Shown piece after piece: positions 30,911-39,542 of a DNA stretch of 64,000 bases. Under the pieces are notes generated by a model. The model was given only the letters and a program-made list of their open reading frames with translations, was not told the origin of the DNA and made no database searches. The position numbers and the translations under genes are program-made. Where the stretch lies: assembly GCF_031656215.1 (NCBI RefSeq), contig NZ_CP134228.1:558001-622000 (forward strand), given 5' to 3'. This stretch comes from Mesorhizobium koreense. GTDB lineage: Bacteria; Pseudomonadota; Alphaproteobacteria; Rhizobiales; Rhizobiaceae. Each line of letters opens with the position of its first letter. Positions within the stretch are counted from its first letter, which is position 1.

Positions 30911-31618
30911 TCACCCGACCCCGACATAGTGGCGCACCATGGCCGGGTCTTCGCGCAGTTCGGCGACACCGACCGTCTTCACGCTGCGGCCGTTTTCGAT
31001 GAAGGCAACGCGGTCGGCGACCGGCAGGACGGCGTCGACGCGCTGCTCGACCAGGAGCGTGGAAACGCCGCGCTCCCTCAGGGCCGCCACCGTCTCGCGG
31101 ATCCTGGCGATCGCGGAGGGCATCAGACCCTCGGTCGGCTCGTCGAGCAGCAGCACCTTTGGCTCGATCGCCAGCGCGCGGGCCATGGCCAGCATCTGCT
31201 GCTCGCCGCCGGAGAGCGTGCCGGAACGCTGGTTGAGCCGCTCGCGCAAAACAGGGAAGAGATCGAGTACGGCGTCGCGGGTTTCCCTGCCCTTGCCTCG
31301 CGTCATCAAGCCGATCTCGATGTTTTCCGCCACCGAAAGCTCGGCGAAGAGCCGGCGTCCCTGCGGCACGTAGGCGACGCCGTGACGGGGCACCTCATGC
31401 GCCAGCAGCTTCGTCAGTTCCGTGCCTTCGAGTGTGACGGAGCCGGACGTCGCGCGCACCAGACCCATGATGGTCTTCAGGAGCGTCGTCTTGCCAGCGC
31501 CGTTGCGGCCGAGCAGGCAGAGCACCTCGCTTTCCCCGAATTCGAGCGAGATGTCGCGCAGCACCTCGACGCCACCATATGAGGCGTGCAGCTTTTCGAT
31601 CTTCAGCAGCTCAGGCAT
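30911..31618 (-). CDS. livF: branched-chain amino acid-type ABC transporter ATPase (LivF)
   Basis: A 235-residue ATPase. Walker A is LGRNGAGKTT, the signature is LSGGEQQMLAMARAL and Walker B is VLLLDEPTEGL. The start is ATG at 31618, overlapping the livG stop by eight bases. It is the last gene of a leftward livH-livM-livG-livF set, with the binding protein encoded 257 bases upstream. The system imports a branched-chain amino acid, amide or urea-like compound; these ATPases do not reveal which. Confidence 0.93.
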   Translation of the reverse strand: MPELLKIEKLHASYGGVEVLRDISLEFGESEVLCLLGRNGAGKTTLLKTIMGLVRATSGSVTLEGTELTKLLAHEVPRHGVAYVPQGRRLFAELSVAENIEIGLMTRGKGRETRDAVLDLFPVLRERLNQRSGTLSGGEQQMLAMARALAIEPKVLLLDEPTEGLMPSAIARIRETVAALRERGVSTLLVEQRVDAVLPVADRVAFIENGRSVKTVGVAELREDPAMVRHYVGVG

Positions 31619-32345
31619 CGGCCGCCACTCCGAGATAGGCGTCCTGCACGGCGCGATTGTCGCGTATCTCGACCGGCGTGCCTTCGGCGAGGATGCGGCC
31701 GCGGTCGAAAACCGTGATCCGATGCGCAAGCTCCATGACGAGCGGCATGTTGTGTTCGATCAGGAGTACGGTGGCGTCCTCGGCGATCCGGCGCACCAGC
31801 GTGACGAAGCCTTCGATCTCGCCGTCGGAGAGGCCCTGGGTCGGCTCGTCGAGGATGAGGAGGCGCGGCTTCAGCGCCAGCCCCATCGCGACTTCGAGCA
31901 GACGCTGATGGCCGTAGGCGAGGTTGCCGGCGGTTTCGTGCGCGCGGCCGGCGAGGCCGGTGCGCTCCAGCGCCTCCATGACGCCGCGCCGCAATGCGGC
32001 CATGCCGAGCCCGCCCCCGCTCAAGAGCGCCCGCTGGACCGAGAGCGCGACATTGTCGAAGACTGTCAGCTTTCCGAAGATAGAGGTGATCTGGAACGTA
32101 TAAGCGATGCCCTTGCGGACGCGCCTGTGCGCCGGCAGCGCGGTGATATCCTCGCCGTCGAAGATGACGCTTCCCGCGCCCGGCGCAAAGCGGCCGCAGA
32201 CGAGGCTGACGAAAGTGGTCTTACCGGCGCCGTTCGGGCCGATGATGGCGCGGATCTCGCCTGGCTGGAGCGTGAAGTCCACATGGTCCACCGCCTTCAG
32301 GCCGCCGAAGGAGCGGCTGAGGCCGCGCGTCTCGAGAAGCGGCAT
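31611..32345 (-). CDS. livG: branched-chain amino acid-type ABC transporter ATPase (LivG)
   Basis: A 244-residue ATPase with Walker A GPNGAGKTTF, a LivG-type signature region in which the usual LSGG reads LAYGHQRLLEVAMGLA, and Walker B LLILDEPTQGLS. The LAYG form is common in urea/amide-type and aromatic-acid LivG proteins. The ATG at 32345 overlaps the livM stop in a TGATG junction; two ATGs 12 and 21 bases earlier are alternatives. Confidence 0.92.
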   Translation of the reverse strand: MPLLETRGLSRSFGGLKAVDHVDFTLQPGEIRAIIGPNGAGKTTFVSLVCGRFAPGAGSVIFDGEDITALPAHRRVRKGIAYTFQITSIFGKLTVFDNVALSVQRALLSGGGLGMAALRRGVMEALERTGLAGRAHETAGNLAYGHQRLLEVAMGLALKPRLLILDEPTQGLSDGEIEGFVTLVRRIAEDATVLLIEHNMPLVMELAHRITVFDRGRILAEGTPVEIRDNRAVQDAYLGVAADA

Positions 32346-33310
32346 CACGGCAGCCATGGCAGCCATCTTTCCCGCACCGTTCCGAGTATGCCCTTCGGGA
32401 AATAGAGGACGAGCAGGATCAGCGCGACGCCGACGAAGAGCAGGTAGGCGGTGGTGTAGTTCGAGGTGATGTCGACGACGTAGTACATGAAGAGCGTGCC
32501 GATCAGCGGCCCGAGCACCGTCGCCGCGCCGCCGAGCAGTACCCATAACAATGGCAGGATCGAATACTGGATGGTGGCGAAAGTGGCGCCGACATAGCCG
32601 AAGAGAATGGCATAGGTCGCGCCGGCAGCGGCGCAGAGCACGCCGGAGAGCACCACCGCCGCGAGCTTTGCTGCGAAGACGTCGTAGCCGAGCATGCGGA
32701 CACGGTCCTCGTTCTCGCGGATGGCGACGAGCACGCGGCCGCGCGGCGAGCGCACGATCATGTGCGTCACCGCAAGCGCGACCGCGAAGAGAATGAGCGC
32801 CGCGAAATAGCGAATCGTCGGGTCGGTCAGGTCGAGCGTCCCGAGCTGGCGCGCGGCGGGGCGAAGCGAAAAGCCCTGGTCGCCCCCGGTATATTCGTTG
32901 AAATAGAGGATCACCAGATAAAGCACCTGCGCGAACATGAGCGTGACGATCATGAAGGCGACGCCGGTGGTGCGAAGCGCCAGAAGGCCGATGACGAGCG
33001 CCAGAACCGCGCCGCAGACGAGGCCCGCCGCTAGCGCCGCGGCGGCGTTCCAGCCGAGCATCGACATGGTCATTCCGGCTCCGTAAAGACCCGCGCAGAA
33101 GAACATGGCGTGGCCGAGGCTGAGGAGGCCAGTATAGCCGAAGGCGAGATTGTAGCCCATGGCGAAGACGGCCAGCACCAGGACGCGCGAGAAGACGGCG
33201 CGGTGATAGTCCGGCAGGATATATTGCAGCGCCACAAGCACGAGGACAATGACGACATGAAGCAGGATGGCCGCCATCGGCCTATCATTGCGAATGGCCG
33301 GGAGACTCAT
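32345..33310 (-). CDS. livM: branched-chain amino acid-type ABC permease (LivM)
   Basis: A 321-residue permease with about nine helices. Conserved segments are MGYNLAFGYTGLLSLGHAMF (LivM signature), RTTGVAFMIVTLMFAQ, NEDRVRMLGYDV and LLWVLLGGAATVLGPLIGT. Its ATG overlaps the livH stop as ATGA. It pairs with LivH as the membrane channel. Confidence 0.94.
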   Translation of the reverse strand: MSLPAIRNDRPMAAILLHVVIVLVLVALQYILPDYHRAVFSRVLVLAVFAMGYNLAFGYTGLLSLGHAMFFCAGLYGAGMTMSMLGWNAAAALAAGLVCGAVLALVIGLLALRTTGVAFMIVTLMFAQVLYLVILYFNEYTGGDQGFSLRPAARQLGTLDLTDPTIRYFAALILFAVALAVTHMIVRSPRGRVLVAIRENEDRVRMLGYDVFAAKLAAVVLSGVLCAAAGATYAILFGYVGATFATIQYSILPLLWVLLGGAATVLGPLIGTLFMYYVVDITSNYTTAYLLFVGVALILLVLYFPKGILGTVRERWLPWLP

Positions 33311-34188
33311 CGCGCAGTTGTCCCGAACAGGCCCTGCGGGCGGAAGACCAGCACCAGCGCGACGAAGAGGGTCGCCAGCATCTTGGCGAGCGTCGGCGAG
33401 AAGAAGACCGCGACGATACCTTCGGTCAGGCCGATCAGCACGGCCGCCACGACCGTGCCGCGGAGCGAGCCGAGCCCGCCGATGATGACGACGATGAAGG
33501 ACAAGAGCAGCGGATCGGTGCCCATCAGGTAATCCGCCTGCTGGATGGGCACGATCAGCACGGCGGCGATGGCCGCGAGCATGGCGCCGAGCGCGAAGAC
33601 GCCGGCATAGACCCTGTCCACTGGAATGCCGAAGGCCTGTGCCGTCTCGCGGTCATATTGCGTGGCGCGCATGACCAGCCCGATCTTGGTGCGGGTCAGG
33701 ACGAACCATGTGGCCAGCATGACGAGGATCGAGGCGGCGACGATGGCAAGCTTGTAGGCGGAATAGCCGAACCAGGGCAGCGTGATGCGGAAATCGAAAG
33801 GGGCGGGAACGGCGCGCGCCTCCGGCCCGTAGAACATCAGCGCAAGCTGTTCGAAGATGTAGAGCATGCCGATGGTGGCGACGATGGTCGCTTCCGGGTC
33901 GTAGTTCAGCCGGCGCAATACCAGCCGCTCGGCAACGAGCGCGATCGCACCCACCACGAGCGGTGCCAGCACCAGCGCCAGAAGGAAGCCGAGCGCCGGG
34001 TCGCCGGCGACCATGGTGGAGAACCACCAGGCGAACACGGCGCCGAGCATGAAGAACTCGCCATGGGCGACGTTGACGATGCGCATCACGCCGAAGACAA
34101 GCGACAGCCCGAGCGCCGTCAGCGCCAGCACGGCGGAACTGACGAGGCCTTCAAGAACGGCGAGCAGGAGATGGGGTCCGAAGGCCAT
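33307..34188 (-). CDS. livH: branched-chain amino acid-type ABC permease (LivH)
   Basis: A 293-residue permease with about eight helices. Typical motifs are GLSLVFGVMRIVNVAHGEFFMLGA near residue 28, RRLNYDPEATIVATIGMLYI and, late, VVIIGGLGSLRGTVVAAVLIGLTE. First gene of the membrane and ATPase part of the operon. It is separated from the binding-protein gene by 257 bases that contain a palindromic element, which may dampen expression relative to the receptor. Confidence 0.94.
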   Translation of the reverse strand: MAFGPHLLLAVLEGLVSSAVLALTALGLSLVFGVMRIVNVAHGEFFMLGAVFAWWFSTMVAGDPALGFLLALVLAPLVVGAIALVAERLVLRRLNYDPEATIVATIGMLYIFEQLALMFYGPEARAVPAPFDFRITLPWFGYSAYKLAIVAASILVMLATWFVLTRTKIGLVMRATQYDRETAQAFGIPVDRVYAGVFALGAMLAAIAAVLIVPIQQADYLMGTDPLLLSFIVVIIGGLGSLRGTVVAAVLIGLTEGIVAVFFSPTLAKMLATLFVALVLVFRPQGLFGTTAR

Positions 34189-34243
34189 TTAGGGGGTGCT
34201 CGCACTCTCCAGGGGAAGAACAGAGCAATTGGATATGGCCGGG

Positions 34244-34388
34244 TAACCCCCACTCCGTCCCGCTTCGCGGGCCACCTCTCCCCCACATTCGTGGGGTAGA
34301 GGAAGGGAGCCATGCCTTGCGGCCGGCGCTTCCTCTCCCCCGTCGATCGGGGGAGAGGTGGTCAGCGAAGCTGATCGGAGTGGGGGTC
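34244..34388. repeat. inverted pair of Rhizobiales-type palindromic repeats
   Basis: CCCCCACTCCG near 34247 is mirrored by CGGAGTGGGGG at 34375-34385. Between them lie two further hairpins (CCTCTCCCCCACATTCGTGGGG and CCTCTCCCCCGTCGATCGGG continuing GGAGAGG). The two halves are head-to-head copies of one dispersed element. It stands between the binding-protein gene and livH of one operon. Confidence 0.7.
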
Positions 34389-34445
34389 GATCTTCATGCG
34401 CAATTGCCCTGCCGCAAACGGGAGGGTAGCAGCCCTGCATCGGCC

Positions 34446-35762
34446 TCACAGCTTCTCGGTCGTGTAGTCGCCTTCCGGTTCGTACATACCGTCCTCGATC
34501 GAGGTGCGGTGCACGACGGTCAGCTTCTTGTCCTTGAACTGCGAGATGTTCTGGTGGCCGAAGCACTGATGGATCTTGCCGTTGAAGGTCTTGTCGCCCT
34601 GCGGATGCTCCTTGCTTTCGGCGAAGGCGGTCATCGCCTCGGTTGCCTCGATCAGCTTCTTCTTGTCGTCCGGCCCCTGGTAGCGGGAATCTTCCATCGC
34701 TTTCTTGATGACGTAGAGCGTCTCCCAGCAGCCGAACATATGGCCGGCGGTCGAGACATCCTTGGGATCGCCCTTGGCGGCGCCATTGTCGTCGATGCCG
34801 ACATGGTCGCGGTAGAATTTCTGCGCCTCGCCATCGTTCGCCTGCAGATAGCGCGGCGAGCCTTCCCAGAAATGACTACCGTTCAGGAATTCGAGGCCGG
34901 GCGTCGCCATGTCGACCGCTTCCAGCGAATCGATGAAGCCGAAAAGCTGCGGTCCCTTCGAGCCGTAGAACTCGCCCATCTCCTTGACGAAGGTGAGAAC
35001 GGCCGGGCCAACCATGACATGGTAGATCACGTCCGTGTCGGTCGGAATCTGCGGGAAATAGCGGGTGAAGGATTTTTCGGTCGGCGGAATGGCGATCTGC
35101 GCCACGACCTTGCCGCCAGCCTTCTCTATTGCCGGCGGCAGGTTGTCGCGGTGGTCGTAGCCGAAGGCGTAGTCGGGGAAGATCTGCGTCACCTTCTTGC
35201 CGAGGCTGCCGACGATGAAGGGCGCAACCGACATGACCTGCGACTTCACGTCGGTGATGCCGGGCTGGAAGACGTAGCGGTTCATCTTGCCCGATGCGAC
35301 CTGATGGCCTTCGCTCACCACGTAATAGGGCATCTTGAGTTCGCCGGCCGTCGGCCCGTTGGCGATGACGACGTTGGAGAACAGCGTGCCGAAGACGACG
35401 TCGACCTTATGCTCGGAGGCGAATTTCTCCATCACCTCGGTGCCGCGCTTGGCGTCGGTGCCGTCATCCTCGACGATCAGCTGGATCGGCCTTCCGTTGA
35501 TGCCGCCGGCGTCGTTGATCAGCTTCACGGCGGCGTTCGTCGTGCGCTCGTACCAGCGGCCATAGGCGGCGCCGATACCGGTACGATGGCATTCGAAGCC
35601 GATCTTGATCGGCGCGGAGGAGGCGGCCTGCGCGTAGCGCACGAAGCCCGGCGCGGTGCCGAGCGCGGCGGCCGCGCCCAGACCCCCGGCCAATCCTTTC
35701 AGCGCCGTGCGTCGCGTCAGCGGCTTCGTCAGAATGAGGCTGGATTTGTGCTTGTCGGTCAT
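34446..35762 (-). CDS. branched-chain amino acid-type ABC substrate-binding protein
   Basis: A 438-residue periplasmic receptor. The signal is of twin-arginine type (LTRRTALKGLAGG) with cleavage near AQA at residue 46. The mature part opens APIKIGFECHRTGIGAAYG, followed by GGINGRPIQLIVEDDGTD, characteristic of LivJ/AmiC/FmdD-like receptors. The long C-terminal end (HQCFGHQNISQFKDKKLT) is typical of receptors for short amides or urea, which are longer than LivJ. It supplies the downstream livHMGF channel. The ligand is not settled; an amide is a reasonable guess. Confidence 0.9.
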   Translation of the reverse strand: MTDKHKSSLILTKPLTRRTALKGLAGGLGAAAALGTAPGFVRYAQAASSAPIKIGFECHRTGIGAAYGRWYERTTNAAVKLINDAGGINGRPIQLIVEDDGTDAKRGTEVMEKFASEHKVDVVFGTLFSNVVIANGPTAGELKMPYYVVSEGHQVASGKMNRYVFQPGITDVKSQVMSVAPFIVGSLGKKVTQIFPDYAFGYDHRDNLPPAIEKAGGKVVAQIAIPPTEKSFTRYFPQIPTDTDVIYHVMVGPAVLTFVKEMGEFYGSKGPQLFGFIDSLEAVDMATPGLEFLNGSHFWEGSPRYLQANDGEAQKFYRDHVGIDDNGAAKGDPKDVSTAGHMFGCWETLYVIKKAMEDSRYQGPDDKKKLIEATEAMTAFAESKEHPQGDKTFNGKIHQCFGHQNISQFKDKKLTVVHRTSIEDGMYEPEGDYTTEKL

Positions 35763-35919
35763 GCCGGTTCCCCTTTTTGTTCGATCCCGACCGCATTTTC
35801 ATGCCTTCCGCCCGCTGTTCCGGACAGGTGGAAAATTGCATGTGTACAAACTAAATCATCAAACATTCCGGCTGGCAATAGAGCGCCGCGAAGCCCCATG
35901 TTTCAATCACTTGGCGCGT

Positions 35920-37365
35920 TCAGGCGCCGGTCGGCGATGCGAGCAGCCACAGTCCGAACACCGTATAGAAGACCATCAGGAGCGCAAGCGGGATCTGGCT
36001 CAGTACCGCTTTCCTGGCGGTGCCGTACAGGCGCCAGGCGATGACATGCGCGACGAGCACCGCCAGCACATGGCCGGCGATGATGACCGCGGCCTGCGTA
36101 TTCCAGATCGCCCATGCCGAATCGTAACCGGCGGTGATGCCGGCATGGACATACATGCCGGCCGTGCCGAACAGGTCCCATCCCTTCGCCAGCGGATCGG
36201 AGACGGCGGCCAGCGCATATTGGGCGTTGACGAGAATTTCGGTGAGGTTGTGGGCGATGTGGTAGGCGAGCGAGATCGGGATGATCGACCATGCGAGCGT
36301 TCCCGCCGCGCGCCTGAACGACACGGCGCTGCCGGAAAGAAGCTGGCCGAGCCACACGGCGAGGAGAAAGGCGCCGCAAAGCGCGCCGGCCATGCCGACC
36401 AGCCCCGCCGTGTTGACACCGACGACCGCCGAGCGGCCGGGAAAGTCGAGCGGATTGATGCCGACGAGGCCGAGCCAGGCGAATGTGCGCGACAGTCCGT
36501 CGAAGGAAACCGAACTCAATGCAAGCAGGAGAAAGACGATGCCGCTCGGCGGAAGCGCCTCGGCGGAGGCCAGGCGGGCGCCGGGTAAGGCGACGTCGAT
36601 CGGGCGATCGCGCGCGCCATCTTGTTTGCGGCCCGAAAGCACGGCGAGCCGCGAGATCATGAGGAAGAAGGCCGAAAGGCATTCGCCCTGCCGCATCCAG
36701 GCGGAATAGCCGAAGGCGAGCGCGGCGACGAGGTTGGCGAGATAGTAGGCGAGCAGGACGGCAGCCAACCGGTCCGGGTCCTCCGGCGCCGGGTAGACCA
36801 GTTCCAGCCAGGCGAAGGCGAGGAAAAGAACCGCCGCCGGCCAATAGGCGAGACCGCCGGGTAGCGGCCGGTCGCGGTCCTCCGCGCCGAAACGTCCGAG
36901 CGCCGCGGCGAGCAGCCGATATGGACCGTACCAAGGGTTGATCCAGAACCAGAAATCGCCGACCAGCCCCTCCACGATCGCGAGCGCGCCCCAGAGGATG
37001 GTCCAGAAGACCAGAGGCAGAGGGTTGGAGAGCGGGTCGCGGCTACCCCACCAGCCGGCGAGGAGGAGCGCCACGAAGCCGGCAAAGGAAAGCCAGGAAA
37101 GGACAAGCCGCCATTCGATGGGCACGGAAAAGAACTTGCCGCGCCATTCCGCCAACCGGGCAAGGGGGCCGGGCGGCACCGCGGCCAGAATGGCAAAGCT
37201 CAGCGCCACCGCCAGTGCCCCGCCGGCAAGGTAGTAGCCCGTCGGCAAGAGAAGAACGAAGCCGGCGTCACCGGCATGGGCGAAGGCCGGTCCAGCGGAA
37301 GCGAGCGCGAGGCCGACGCTCGAGGCAGCGACTTCGCCGAAAAGCCATATCCTGCCTTGCCGCAT
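35920..37365 (-). CDS. polytopic membrane protein, fenitrothion-hydrolase-like
   Basis: A 481-residue protein with a possible N-terminal signal or first helix and about 12 hydrophobic segments across its length. Motifs include WFWINPWYGPYRLLAAALGR, FGYSAWMRQGECLSAFFLMI, LSSVSFDGLSRTFAWLG and, late, ISLAYHIAHNLTEILVNAQY followed by TAGYDSAWAIWNTQA. Homologues are often labelled fenitrothion hydrolase (FedA) in databases, from memory; the fold is that of an integral membrane protein with conserved His and Asn residues, and the native role is unknown. The start is ATG at 37365; a TTG four codons earlier is less likely. Confidence 0.78.
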   Translation of the reverse strand: MRQGRIWLFGEVAASSVGLALASAGPAFAHAGDAGFVLLLPTGYYLAGGALAVALSFAILAAVPPGPLARLAEWRGKFFSVPIEWRLVLSWLSFAGFVALLLAGWWGSRDPLSNPLPLVFWTILWGALAIVEGLVGDFWFWINPWYGPYRLLAAALGRFGAEDRDRPLPGGLAYWPAAVLFLAFAWLELVYPAPEDPDRLAAVLLAYYLANLVAALAFGYSAWMRQGECLSAFFLMISRLAVLSGRKQDGARDRPIDVALPGARLASAEALPPSGIVFLLLALSSVSFDGLSRTFAWLGLVGINPLDFPGRSAVVGVNTAGLVGMAGALCGAFLLAVWLGQLLSGSAVSFRRAAGTLAWSIIPISLAYHIAHNLTEILVNAQYALAAVSDPLAKGWDLFGTAGMYVHAGITAGYDSAWAIWNTQAAVIIAGHVLAVLVAHVIAWRLYGTARKAVLSQIPLALLMVFYTVFGLWLLASPTGA

Positions 37366-37511
37366 CAATCGCCCCAATCCGCTACACCCGCATTACGCCG
37401 GGCAAAGGCGATCGACGTCAATCTCGAGAGCCGTGAAAGTCCCGATCTGACCCCGAGGGGTCATGGCGTTTTCGGATCGTGCGGCGGCTTCCCGCCAGGG
37501 GTCATTCCGGG

Positions 37512-39542
37512 TCAGAATCTGACCTGGAGCCTGGCGTTGAAGCCGTTCTCGGTCGCGCCGTCGCCGAACTGGCCCTGATAGGCGATGCCGAGGGTAGCGG
37601 CTTCGGTGAGGTTCAGGTCGAGCCCGGCCTCGACGAGCGCGGCGTCCTTCGCGATCGGCACGCCGGCGATGTCGAATGGGTCGCCGCCGGCAAAGGCCTG
37701 GGTGGAGAGCGGCGTTATGTCACCGAAGGCGTGGCGCCAGCCGAGCGTCCCGCGCGCCTTCGCCTTCATGCCGCCGAGGTCGAAGGCGGAGGCGAGATGG
37801 ATGCCAAGCGTGGTGAAGGTCGTTTCGGTGGTCTCGCCGCGGACATGGAGCGCTGCCGCTCCGCCCTTCTCGGTGAAGCCGTCCGTATGCAGGTTGACAT
37901 AAGCGAGATTGGCAAAGGGTTCGAAGGAGGCGGCGCCTATACCGATCTTGTAGCCGGCCTCGCCGAAGGCCTGGAAGGTACCGGCGCTATAGTCCCCCGT
38001 CAGGCTGTCGCTGAAACCGGGAAAGGCGACCGAACGGCCCGTCTCGATATCGTGCCAGGTATAGGCAAGGCCGCCCGTCAGGCGCAGCGCATTCCACCTG
38101 GCGCCGGCGTAGAGGCCGAGATGGTAATTGTCGCTCGAGCCGGAGGAAGAGCGACCATCGACGTCGAAGGTGGAATGACTGTATCCAGTGAGGAAGCCGA
38201 GGCGGATATCCGAAGCGATCCCGCCATCGATGCCGGCGAGGAAGCCGCCCGTGGAAGTATCCATGGCCGCCGCATTGCCGTCACCGTCGAAGGAACCCCA
38301 TGAGCCGAAGGCATGGCCCCAGGCGACCGGGCCAGGGCTATCAGGCGGGGAGAGGCGTGGGCCGCCCTCGCCATAGGCCATGACCGGCATGGGAGGCGCC
38401 GACCGGTCGCCGAAGGCGGAACGGATGCGGTCGTTCACCGCATCGCGCACGAAATGGCTGTCCTCGATCAGCGCCGACTTCGTCGAGGCATATATCTCGC
38501 CCGAGAGCGCGTCGAAGGCGGCGCGGGCACTCTCCTTGTCCGGCAGGGCTGCAACGGTGTCATAGAGGGAATTGCCGGTGCCGACGCTTTCGAGGCCGTC
38601 ACCCGTCGAACACTGGTTGAAGGTCATCGCCACGTCGCAGAACGCCACTGCGTTACGCGTGGCGTCGATGTAGACATGGGTGGCATCATAGGCGAGCGCC
38701 AGATCGACGAACGGCATGTTCTGATCGAGCGTGTCGAACGCTCCTGTCACTCCGCCGTCGGCGCCGACAATGGTCCAGCGGCTGCCGGGTGTGTAGACGC
38801 CGGCGACTTTTGCCGCATAGACCGTGCCGCCATTGATCGTGGCCATGCCGCTGGCGTCGATCAAATCGCTGTCGAGCGCCGGGTTGATCTCGGCCAGATA
38901 GGTCGAGCCGGCCTCGAAGGTGATGTCGCCCTTGACGGTGAGCGTGCCGATCGAATTGCCCGGCGCGATCGTGCCGCCCGATGCGACTGTCGTCGACCCC
39001 ACCGTACCGATGCCGCCCAGCGTACCACCGCTGTTGACGAAGACCTCGCCGGCAAGGCTTGCCGTCGCATGGCCGTCGTCGCCGACGACGAGCTTTCCGT
39101 CGTCGATGGTCGTCAGGCCCGTGTAGGTGTTCACTCCGTTCAGCGTCAGCGTGCCCGTACCCATCTTGACGAGCGAACCGCCAGTGCCGTCCGTTCCGTC
39201 GGCGATGGCGCCGCCGATGGTGTCGTCCTTGCCGAGCCCGCCCAGCGTCAGGGCTTTCGAGCCGAGAACGACCTCGCCGTCGCTCGACAGCGAGCCGATG
39301 CCGATGCCGCTGGAGGTCAGGTCGGAAATGTCGATCAACCCGCCGGCTTTGCCCACGACGGTGGCGTCATCCGCCGTAGTGTCACCGTGGAACCGGATCA
39401 AGCCATCGGCCATGCTGGTGAGCGTTGCGGTGCCGGCCGTGGCAATGTCGTAGAAGTCGATCGTTCCGTTATTCTTGGCCGTAATGTCGGCATTGCCTGC
39501 GGACGAGTTGGCATTGAACGAGGTTCCGCCGAAATCGTTCAC
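37512..39542 (-). CDS. autotransporter, C-terminal part with beta-barrel (frameshifted)
   Basis: The 3' part of a giant autotransporter. Its first half continues the Gly/Ala/Thr-rich passenger repeats ([51 protein letters not shown], a PATR-like motif). The last 290 residues are the translocator domain, from [18 protein letters not shown] to the C-terminal RLQVRF, whose terminal Phe is the barrel-assembly signal. The coding frame actually enters from near 39690, where the reading frame of the upstream part is lost; the GTG start at 39542 is only formal. Without the upstream signal peptide this part could not be exported, so it is either one gene with a sequencing error or a decayed gene. Confidence 0.85.
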   Translation of the reverse strand: MNDFGGTSFNANSSAGNADITAKNNGTIDFYDIATAGTATLTSMADGLIRFHGDTTADDATVVGKAGGLIDISDLTSSGIGIGSLSSDGEVVLGSKALTLGGLGKDDTIGGAIADGTDGTGGSLVKMGTGTLTLNGVNTYTGLTTIDDGKLVVGDDGHATASLAGEVFVNSGGTLGGIGTVGSTTVASGGTIAPGNSIGTLTVKGDITFEAGSTYLAEINPALDSDLIDASGMATINGGTVYAAKVAGVYTPGSRWTIVGADGGVTGAFDTLDQNMPFVDLALAYDATHVYIDATRNAVAFCDVAMTFNQCSTGDGLESVGTGNSLYDTVAALPDKESARAAFDALSGEIYASTKSALIEDSHFVRDAVNDRIRSAFGDRSAPPMPVMAYGEGGPRLSPPDSPGPVAWGHAFGSWGSFDGDGNAAAMDTSTGGFLAGIDGGIASDIRLGFLTGYSHSTFDVDGRSSSGSSDNYHLGLYAGARWNALRLTGGLAYTWHDIETGRSVAFPGFSDSLTGDYSAGTFQAFGEAGYKIGIGAASFEPFANLAYVNLHTDGFTEKGGAAALHVRGETTETTFTTLGIHLASAFDLGGMKAKARGTLGWRHAFGDITPLSTQAFAGGDPFDIAGVPIAKDAALVEAGLDLNLTEAATLGIAYQGQFGDGATENGFNARLQVRF

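Noticed and set aside
34317-36044. Plus-strand open frame of 575 codons
   Set aside because: It is antisense to the amide/branched-chain receptor and the end of the membrane protein gene; composition is that of a complementary-strand shadow with no domain.
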